A stretch of 13,478 nt of DNA, taken from assembly GCA_003573635.1 (NCBI GenBank), contig QUTJ01031616.1:1-13478 (forward strand). The letters run 5' to 3'. Positions 8,222 through 13,478 of this stretch are shown piece by piece. The position numbers were made by a program, and so were the translations under genes. The notes beneath the pieces are model-generated. The model was given only the letters and a program-made list of their open reading frames with translations, was not told the DNA's origin and ran no database searches. The first letter of the stretch is position 1. Each line of letters opens with the position of its first letter. Origin of the DNA: Goniomonas avonlea (taxonomy: Eukaryota; Cryptophyceae; Goniomonadida; Goniomonadaceae).

Positions 8222-8930
8222 TCACATGATAGAGCACAACCGGCAGCCCCCCTTCTTCTTGGAGCTGGAGTCCCCAGGTGCTTTCCAGTCACTGCAAGCC
8301 ACGTGCTGGATGTGAACGCTGACCGTTTGGTGGTCTCCCTCACTAGTTTTTGAGGTGGAGATCTTTGCGTGCGACGGCTTTGCTTTTTGGACATTATGCT
8401 GGGTCAGCTTCAGCTCTTTATGGTTCTTCGCCTTCAGCTCTTTATGGTTCCTCGCCTGTGGATAGGAAGCGTCAGAGCTGATACCTGAGCTCTGAGGAAA
8501 CAAATGTACATACGTTGGCCATTGCAACAAGTTCGCTTTTCTTTGGTGTAGAGTCTGGAATTGGCCCGCCTTTTTCCCCCTTGATGGGTTCTGCGAGCCA
8601 GTGGAGGTATTCGGTGGTGGCTGGAGGCAGCTTGTGCTCAGATGTAATGGAGAGCAAGGAGTGAGGTGCAATCGGTCTGGCTGGAGAAACGGGGCCTGGA
8701 ACAGGCTTATGCAACCATTCGTTGTAGGTAAGATTTCCTGCCTGACCCGAATGGCGCATTTCGCTTGGCCCATCCGGTGGCGTGCAAGTTGGGTCGGAGA
8801 ACAGACTCGAAACAGATGACGTGGCGGTCCAATGCTCCTTCTTTGTGTTAGAGTCTCCCTGCTCTTCGTTCTGACCGCGTGGGGGAGTCTTGGCCTGGGA
8901 TTGTAAGTCGTGGCTCATGCTGTGGCTCAT
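8222..8930 (-). CDS. Unknown CaaX-box protein, 2 exons, 216 residues
   Basis: Minus-strand exons: 8930-8514 (139 codons) and 8455-8222 (77 codons plus TGA), joined in phase 0 over a 58-nt intron (GTATGT donor, CTATCCACAG acceptor). The first ATG (8930, MSHSMSHDLQ) is chosen; the open frame further upstream to 9002 has no ATG. The protein is polar and largely disordered. It holds one more structured segment (about 60-125) with YNEWLHKP and TEYLHWLAEPIKG, then a tandem ARNHKELK-AKNHKELK (140-155), and a C-terminus SSKKKGGCRLCSIM. The last four residues, CSIM, fit a CaaX box; a terminal Met usually directs farnesylation. The Lys triplet and the extra Cys three residues before the CaaX Cys suggest a second membrane signal or palmitoylation, as in many small GTPases. 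No GTPase motifs are present. The family is not recognised; membrane attachment is inferred from the C-terminus. Confidence 0.7.
8408..8455 (-). repeat. 24-bp in-frame tandem duplication in the CaaX-protein gene
   Basis: Two 24-bp units (8455-8432 and 8431-8408) differ at one base and encode ARNHKELK and AKNHKELK. They are the first 16 codons of exon 2, directly after the acceptor. The near identity suggests a recent duplication. Confidence 0.9.
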
Positions 8931-9287
8931 TGTGGTTGTGGCAACCCAACACGCGCCGGTTGTCAAGGTTCCGGAGTCACCACCAGATGCACGGAGATGC
9001 AATTTGGTTGGTGGTTTGACTTTTATTTGTCGAAAATCTCGATGGATAGAAAATATGACAGCCGATCAACTATCCGGAAAAAGTGACACCTTGTGCAAAA
9101 ATTGCGGTGGTCCGAGCGGGGTCCGCGTGGTCCGAGCCCGCTCCGTGGACCGGCGTGGTGGGCCGCGCGATATGCTGATTCAAGATTTGTTACTACAATT
9201 GTACAAGCCAAGCTCGCTGAACAGGCAAAATTCGGCATATGTACGTGCCATATTAGACAAGGGAAGCCCTCATTAGCACGGCAATCC
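8931..9287. other. Intergenic region upstream of the CaaX gene and the tRNA
   Basis: I see no convincing gene. The minus-strand frame is open from the CaaX-protein ATG to 9002 without an ATG and is probably 5' UTR. The decamer TGGTCCGAGC occurs at 9108-9117 and 9128-9137, 20 bp apart, inside a GC-rich block (9104-9172). An AT-richer stretch follows up to the tRNA. Confidence 0.5.
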
Positions 9288-9359
9288 ACGAACATAGTAC
9301 AGTGGTTAGTATGGCCGCTTCCCAAGCGGCTGGCCCGGGTTCGATTCCCGGTGTTCGTA
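9288..9359 (+). tRNA. trnG-CCC: tRNA-Gly (anticodon CCC)
   Basis: The 72-nt sequence folds as a standard cloverleaf. The acceptor stem ACGAACA pairs with TGTTCGT (9352-9358) and the discriminator is A9359. The anticodon stem GCCGC/GCGGC encloses the loop TTCCCAA with anticodon CCC (9321-9323), decoding GGG. The T stem CCGGG/CCCGG encloses TTCGATT. The D arm has a short GTAC/GTAT stem, the weakest helix. Internal pol III promoter elements match: A box TAGTACAGTGG, B box GGTTCGATTCC. There is no intron and no encoded CCA. Confidence 0.96.
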
Positions 9360-9366
9360 CGATTCC

Positions 9367-9378
9367 TTTTTTCTTTTT
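9367..9378 (+). terminator. RNA polymerase III terminator (T6-C-T5)
   Basis: T runs of six (9367-9372) and five (9374-9378) start eight bases after the tRNA 3' end, the usual pol III termination signal on the non-template strand. Confidence 0.85.
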
Positions 9379-9515
9379 CTAAACCGCGCATCGTTTACCG
9401 CTCTGTGCACGAAGTTGCTGCTGTTACGAGCAGCGGAATTTCTAGCCACCGGTCCAAGGCGTGCGCGTTCGACGCCTTGCAGCGAGGCTCCAACTTAACA
9501 GGAACAGGAAGAGGA

Positions 9516-10736
9516 ATGGCTCTCAACTTTCATGACTTCATGCGAGACCGAGAAAGCGAAGAGCTTGATGCAGCTTCTGCTTTTTTTGAGCTGGCTAACG
9601 CTCGCAAAGTGAAATACAAGACGCAAACGGGGCGATTTATGGAGATCACCCAGGACCCAGCCATTGTGGACTGCTCTGGGGGGATCGTTTGGGAAACCTC
9701 GTTTTTGCTGGCCATGTACCTAGAGGAGCATTTGAAGATGCCAAAGAGCGGGTGTTTGCGGGTTCTTGAGGTTGGGTCCGGGTGTGGCTTGCTGGGCCTG
9801 AGCCTTGCCCATCGGGGTTGCGACGTTGTCCTGAGCGAACAGCCCCAGGCGCTTCCGAACCTGACACGGAATGTCAAGGCGAACTCTAAAGGTTTAGATC
9901 CAGCGCCCACCGTCAAACAACTCCGATGGGACTCCGAGGAAGACCGAATCGCTTTGTCATCCGAACCTTTTGATCTGATTGTTGGGACTGATGTTGTTTT
10001 TGCGGAGCGTCTGGTGGAACCTCTCCTGGCCACAATGCATCAGTTGGCGAGCAGTGAGACGACAGTATGGCTGTGTCTGCAGCAGCGTGACGCAGATGCG
10101 CATCGCGAACTCATGGCAACTGTCCCGCTGTACTTTCAAGTCGAGGACCTGTCGACCTCTTTGCGCGATGTCCGGGGCTGCGATTTTGCGGATGAGCTTG
10201 AGTGTATTCTCCTCAAGCTCTCGGCCAAGGTGGATCGCAGTGGGTCTAAAAAGAAGAAGAAACGGGGTGATAAGAAGCGCGAGCAGGACAGTGACAATGA
10301 GAGCGAAGGAGGACGGAAGAAGACCAAAAAGGCGAAAAAGACGAAAAAGATCTGTGAGGCGAGCGATGACTCTGCCAGCGACACAGAGGCCAAGAAGTCG
10401 AGAACGATCTGTCGAGAATGTGATGACTCAGGGAGCGACGTGGGGCACAAAGCGGCCAAGAAGGACCGCAAAGCGAAGAAAAAGGAGAAGAAGAAGAATC
10501 GAAGCCGTGATGAGGACTCTGACAGCGACAGCGACTCGAAACGGCATTCGAGGAAGGCTCGGAAGGCGAAAAAGGATCGCGAAGCTAGTGACGATTCTGA
10601 CAACGACGAGGGCCAAGAAGAAGTGAAGAAAGCCAGGAAGTCCAGAAAGGACAAGAAAAAGGCGAAACGAGAGCGGGAGGACTCGCCAGAGCCAAAGGCC
10701 AAGAAGGCACGGAAGCATGAGGCAAATGAGCACTGA
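9516..10736 (+). CDS. METTL21-like protein-lysine methyltransferase with charged tail
   Basis: An intronless gene of 406 residues. Residues 1-235 form a class I SAM-dependent methyltransferase of the METTL21/VCPKMT group: IVWETSFLLAMYLE (57-70), the SAM loop EVGSGCGLLGLSLAHRG (85-101), the acidic post-I residue in VVLSEQP (Glu108), NLTRNVKAN (115-123) and GTDVVF (157-162). The last corresponds to the family D-x-x-Y motif, with Phe in place of Tyr. VWLCLQQRDADAHREL (184-199) matches the following beta strand and helix. These enzymes methylate lysines on specific proteins such as chaperones or VCP; the substrate here cannot be told. Residues about 240-406 alternate Lys/Arg blocks with Asp/Ser blocks (EASDDSASD, CDDSGSD, DEDSDSDSDS, EASDDSDND), absent from typical members and suggesting nuclear or nucleolar location and CK2-type phosphorylation. 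The ATG at 9516 is chosen because an N-terminal extension would have to read through the tRNA gene 157 bp upstream. Confidence 0.88.
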   Translation: MALNFHDFMRDRESEELDAASAFFELANARKVKYKTQTGRFMEITQDPAIVDCSGGIVWETSFLLAMYLEEHLKMPKSGCLRVLEVGSGCGLLGLSLAHRGCDVVLSEQPQALPNLTRNVKANSKGLDPAPTVKQLRWDSEEDRIALSSEPFDLIVGTDVVFAERLVEPLLATMHQLASSETTVWLCLQQRDADAHRELMATVPLYFQVEDLSTSLRDVRGCDFADELECILLKLSAKVDRSGSKKKKKRGDKKREQDSDNESEGGRKKTKKAKKTKKICEASDDSASDTEAKKSRTICRECDDSGSDVGHKAAKKDRKAKKKEKKKNRSRDEDSDSDSDSKRHSRKARKAKKDREASDDSDNDEGQEEVKKARKSRKDKKKAKREREDSPEPKAKKARKHEANEH

Positions 10737-11000
10737 TAAAGACAACACGAGACTAGCAAGCTCTGTTTTTTCCATTTTTTGCGTCGGTCAGGGTCCGTTC
10801 TGGGTCAGTGCTTTGGTCCCCCTAGATCCGGGATTCTCCCTGTTGTTGACTAATGCCTGCCACCACAAGATGTAGGAAATGGACCGGGTTCTTCCCCAGT
10901 CACTATGTGGGGAAACACAGGCAGGAACTGTCCAGTTACAACCTTCACAGCTTGAAGCTCAAGATCTCAAGAACGCCAGCCATATTTCTCGGAAAAAGTT
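10737..11000. other. Gap between convergent methyltransferase and H2A genes
   Basis: It holds 3' flanks of both genes. There is no canonical AATAAA just after the methyltransferase stop. A short + frame (10879-11061) lacks any recognisable feature and overlaps the H2A 3' region, so it is not called. Confidence 0.5.
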
Positions 11001-11017
11001 GGTGTTAAATAAACACC
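11001..11017 (-). promoter_or_regulatory. Candidate histone mRNA 3' stem-loop
   Basis: On the H2A strand the sequence is GGTGTT-TATTT-AACACC, a perfect six-pair stem starting GG and ending CC, 56 nt after the H2A stop codon. Replication-dependent histone mRNAs end in a six-pair stem of this general form, with a four-base loop. The loop here is five bases and the stem lacks the usual pyrimidine run, so the assignment rests on position and shape. Confidence 0.5.
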
Positions 11018-11073
11018 AGGTGGTTGATCGACTCCGTCGGGTCGGCGAACTGGCGAACTGATGAGAAGTGGAC

Positions 11074-11466
11074 TTACTCCTTCTTCTTGCCGGACTTCTT
11101 GGGGAGAAGCACGGAGTGGATGTTGGGCAACACACCGCCGGACGCGATGGTGGTTCCCTTGAGCAGCTTGTTGAGCTCCTCGTCGTTCCTCACGGCCAAC
11201 TGGATGTGGCGGGGGATGATGCGAGTCTTCTTGTTGTCGCGAGCGGCGTTGCCAGCCAACTCAAGGACCTCAGCCGCGAGGTACTCCATCACGGCCGCGA
11301 GGTACACGGGCGCACCAGCACCGATGCGCTTGGCGAAGCGACCCTGGCGGAGGAAGCGGTGGACACGGCCCACGGGGAACTGGAGCCCAGCCTTCTTGGA
11401 GCGGGACGTGGAAGCGCCCTTGCCCTTTCCGCGCCCAGCGGCGCCCTTTCCAGCCTTGCCTGACAT
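11074..11466 (-). CDS. H2A: Histone H2A (canonical)
   Basis: An intronless gene of 130 residues, the usual H2A length. The N-terminal tail is basic ([17 protein letters not shown]). The histone fold carries [15 protein letters not shown] (27-41), the loop-1 region [40 protein letters not shown] and [16 protein letters not shown], with acidic-patch residues present. The tail after the docking domain is [16 protein letters not shown]. It is canonical rather than H2A.Z, whose N-terminus, loop 1 and docking domain differ, and it lacks the C-terminal SQ motif of H2A.X. The ATG at 11466 is the only start giving a normal N-terminus; the open frame upstream to 11550 is 5' leader. The GC-rich third positions suit a highly expressed gene. 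It acts in the nucleosome core as a dimer with H2B. It is divergent to WEE1. Confidence 0.98.
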   Translation of the reverse strand: MSGKAGKGAAGRGKGKGASTSRSKKAGLQFPVGRVHRFLRQGRFAKRIGAGAPVYLAAVMEYLAAEVLELAGNAARDNKKTRIIPRHIQLAVRNDEELNKLLKGTTIASGGVLPNIHSVLLPKKSGKKKE

Positions 11467-11705
11467 GTTTGGTAGTGTAGGTGCTGCCTCGCTCCGCCTC
11501 GCCGCTTTTGTTCTCCTGCTGTGGGTTTGAAACAAGAGATTCGGCGCCAAAGGATTCGTCGATCAGCCACTCAGATGCGTTTTTTGGCGGACTTATCGCT
11601 CGAGTAATGTTCGAACCTTGTAAACGTCGGTTACCGTTAAACGATACAAGGTGTACACTCTCTTTCTCTTTAGGTCTTCCCCCCATTCAAACATCGAGAG
11701 ACACG
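11467..11705. promoter_or_regulatory. Divergent H2A / WEE1 promoter region with E2F-like sites
   Basis: The 239 bp between the two ATGs contain TTCGGCGCCAAA (11540-11551; reverse strand TTTGGCGCCGAA) and TTTTGGCGG (11582-11590). Both resemble the E2F/DP consensus TTTSSCGC. In many eukaryotes E2F drives S-phase genes, including histones and cell-cycle regulators, so shared control of this pair is plausible but inferred. Confidence 0.5.
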
Positions 11706-13250
11706 ATGCTGCGCAGCGCGGCCCCGTCGAAGAGGATGCCACCAAAGCCAAAGAAGCGTAGCGTCACTGCGATGTCGCCAGTATCAGGTCTAGCTGTAGC
11801 AATGTCCAGGGCAAGTGTGAACGCTGCAATGGTCCAGTCTTCGAAGGCCCCGTCATTTTTAATGGACGATGTGGCCTGCTCTCCACCGATAGAGTGCACC
11901 CCAGACTTCACACCGGAGGACCGTGTGCATGCTTTGAACTGGGATACGGGGGTGGGTAATCAGTTTGTTTGTGCTGTTTCTAATTTGCATTAGGTCGGGC
12001 ATGGGCAGTGCCCGCCGACACCCGGAGGGAAGCGCCATTGTGCTTCCTTTGTGTACGAACTCGGTGCGTGCCACAGGCTTCAAAGGATGGATTGGTGCTG
12101 ACCCAACTTTAATTTCAGGTTCACCCACGCGTGGGGGATCACAGACACCCAGCCAGTCGCAGAAGTCTCAGCCGGCGCTCTCGCAAACCGATAGTGTGGT
12201 GTCAGCCGCGAGCCCGGCGCCCGCTCGGTCGAGGCCAACTGTTCGCATCAGTGGCGACGCGTCCATCAAAGATTTTTTTCTTGCGGTTCCAAAACACAAC
12301 AAGCGTCATAGTCTGCCACCCACTGGCCGAGATGACGAACGCTGCCGCAAGATGCTCGCGCCCCCATGCAACGTCAACCCCTTTGCGGCACACACTTTCT
12401 CCTTCGAAGAGAGACGCCGAGTCTCGAAAGGTCTGATGGGTGAGTCTGTTGGGTACCGTGTCTGGGCGCCTTCTCATTTTGACTCAGGGGGCGCCGGGAG
12501 CGAGTTGTCACGCTATCTGCAAGATTTTGAGGAACTGGAGGTGCACTAATTTTAGTGTTTTTAATTGCACCATTTGCTCTGAGATTATCGTCTTAATTTT
12601 ATTGCTGCAGTTTCTTGGACGGGGTGCTTTCAGTTCGGTCACCAAAGTGCGCAGCCGCTTGGATGGCTGGCCCTACGCCATCAAGCATCTTGACCTCAAG
12701 TTTGCGACTGAAGAGCGCAAGTGCGTGATTCCCTGAAGCTTTGTGCCGTGTGGAAGCGCGTTGATGGTGTTTTTCTGAATTTTGGGGGTTAAACTCTCCC
12801 CCACAGGCGCCGATCGCTGAAGGAGCTCTATGCGCTTTCGGCAGTGGGTGAGTCGCGACCTGTTGTGCGCTTCGCCGCTCATTCGCTTGTGATTCAGGTG
12901 GAGAATGTAACATAGTTAAGTATCACTCTGCTTGGTTTGAGGAGGATCGCCTCCACATCCAGATCGAGTTGGCTCAGGGAACACTGGGCGCGTGGATCGG
13001 TCACGGTTCTGCTCGCGAGCAATCTGTCACGTCGCCAGCTAAGCCCCCACCAGCGTTGCAGCATGAAACGGCGCTCTGTGATGTCCTGCATCAGATGGCT
13101 ATTGTAAGCGTTCTTCTTTTTCGTTCCGCGGACTGACTTGGGTGTCGTCAGGCACTGAACCACGTGCACGGCTTCGGCATGGCACATCTGGACGTGAAGC
13201 CTGAGAACATCCTGGTCGTGAGCCCTGGCCAATATCGCCTCTCTGACTTT
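11706..13250 (+). CDS. WEE1: WEE1-like kinase, 5' part, 8 exons visible (partial)
   Basis: Exons: 11706-11951, 11994-12063, 12119-12439, 12488-12540, 12611-12720, 12807-12847, 12898-13103, 13152-13250, all in phase; 382 residues are visible. Wee1 kinases inhibit CDK1 by phosphorylating the Tyr of its glycine loop, delaying mitosis. The N-terminal half is regulatory: PPKPKKR (a possible NLS), CPPTPGG, five SQ dipeptides at 113-128, and CNVNPF (189-194), which resembles the conserved Wee1 NPFTP motif. The kinase domain starts at SRYLQDFEELEFLGRGAFSS, with the third glycine of the loop replaced by Ser as in fungal Wee1. RLDGWPYAIK (Lys255), KELYALSAVGGENCNIVKYH (helix C Glu273), SAWFEED and the catalytic loop HLDVKPENI (Asp363, Asn368) follow. 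The last visible codons are SDF of the DFG region, then a GTGAGT donor at 13251. HLDVKP and RLDGxxYAIK point to Wee1/Myt1; Wee1 is preferred from the N-terminal motif. Intron 3 (12440-12487, 48 nt) is open and in frame, so retention is possible. Confidence 0.93.
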
Positions 13251-13304
13251 GTGAGTCAGTGTGATGCACGGAGCAGAGCACAGGAACAGGAACAGTGACA
13301 CGTT

Positions 13305-13334
13305 GAGCCCGCATTCGTGACACTTTGCGGGCTC
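13305..13334. repeat. Perfect 8-bp inverted repeat in the last WEE1 intron
   Basis: GAGCCCGC (13305-13312) and GCGGGCTC (13327-13334) flank a 14-base spacer, within the intron that begins at 13251. It could fold in RNA. No protein-coding or RNA-gene context is evident. Confidence 0.7.
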
Positions 13335-13356
13335 TGATTGCTTAGGACAGCTCTGG

Positions 13357-13379
13357 CACGCACGCACGCACGCACGCAC
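13357..13379. repeat. CACG/CGCA tetranucleotide microsatellite
   Basis: About six ACGC units in a row, within the unfinished WEE1 intron. Confidence 0.9.
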
Positions 13380-13424
13380 TCCTCTCACTCTCCTAACTCC
13401 GCCTTACATTCCGATCTACACACG

Positions 13425-13478
13425 CTCACGTCCCCGTCGTACCCTCTCACGTCCCCGTCTCAATCTCACGTCCCCGTC
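13425..13478. repeat. 14-bp repeat CTCACGTCCCCGTC, three copies
   Basis: Perfect copies at 13425-13438, 13446-13459 and 13465-13478, with starts 21 and 19 bp apart, reach the window edge. More copies may follow outside. Each contains CACGTC. Confidence 0.9.

Noticed and set aside
9093-9515. N-terminal extension of the methyltransferase frame by 141 codons
   Set aside because: It would translate straight through the tRNA-Gly gene and its T-run terminator, and the added sequence has no family similarity; the ATG at 9516 fits the fold.
10136-10775. Minus-strand Ser/Leu/Phe-rich frames
   Set aside because: They are antisense shadows of the Lys/Asp/Ser-coding tail of the methyltransferase.
10879-11061. 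Small + strand ORF (MDRVLPQ...) before H2A
   Set aside because: It has no family features and no splice or context support, and it overlaps the H2A 3' flank including the stem-loop.
11074-11466. H2A.Z or H2A.X assignment
   Set aside because: Loop 1, the N-terminal tail and the docking region are of the canonical type, and the C-terminus ends GKKKE without an SQ motif.
13335-13360. TTGCTTAG at 13337-13344 as the acceptor for WEE1 exon 9
   Set aside because: Splicing there gives SDF-DSSG, not the Gly of DFG or a Wee1-like continuation, and the sequence soon becomes a microsatellite. The real acceptor probably lies beyond the window.

Overview
This window is nuclear DNA of a eukaryote, almost certainly a unicellular one with a compact genome. 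The genes are split by short GT-AG introns, many only 42-70 nt. One gene encodes a canonical histone H2A, one a Wee1-type cell-cycle kinase, and there is a tRNA gene with internal A and B boxes followed by T runs. Intergenic gaps are 75-360 nt and strands alternate. GC is moderate to high, and GA, GT, GGGAGT and ACGC simple repeats sit in introns and gaps. I cannot assign a lineage. A free-living protist or alga fits; no prokaryotic, organellar or viral signature is visible.

Layout. (1) 1-452: GA-rich DNA, then the terminal exon of an unidentified + strand gene. (2) 528-2980, minus: a nine-exon gene for a 299-residue protein with an MBT/Tudor-like (Royal family) chromatin-reader module. (3) 3308-4735, minus: a five-exon gene of unknown function (354 residues). 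(4) 4813-7812, plus: a complete 14-exon gene for cytosolic UDP-glucuronate decarboxylase (UDP-xylose synthase). Its frame closes exactly at 340 codons, and it carries a GC-AG intron, a NAGNAG acceptor, a decoy acceptor copy and repeat-inflated introns. (5) 8222-8930, minus: a two-exon gene for a 216-residue unknown protein ending in a polybasic CaaX box. (6) 9288-9359, plus: tRNA-Gly(CCC). (7) 9516-10736, plus: an intronless METTL21-like lysine methyltransferase with a long Lys/Asp/Ser tail. (8) 11074-11466, minus: intronless histone H2A with a candidate histone 3' stem-loop. (9) 11706 to beyond the window, plus: WEE1-like kinase, eight exons visible, ending just before the Gly of DFG.

The two minus-strand genes, UXS and the WEE1 gene were rebuilt by matching splice sites to reading phase. 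Confidence is highest where a known family fixes the junctions (UXS, WEE1) and lower in the unknown genes. H2A and WEE1 are divergent over about 240 bp that contains two E2F-like sites, which suggests shared S-phase control. The unknown gene at 3308-4735 and UXS are divergent over only 77 bp. Nothing in the window looks like a multi-gene novel system. The most interesting points are the gene structures, the CaaX protein, the MBT-type protein and the SQ cluster in WEE1.
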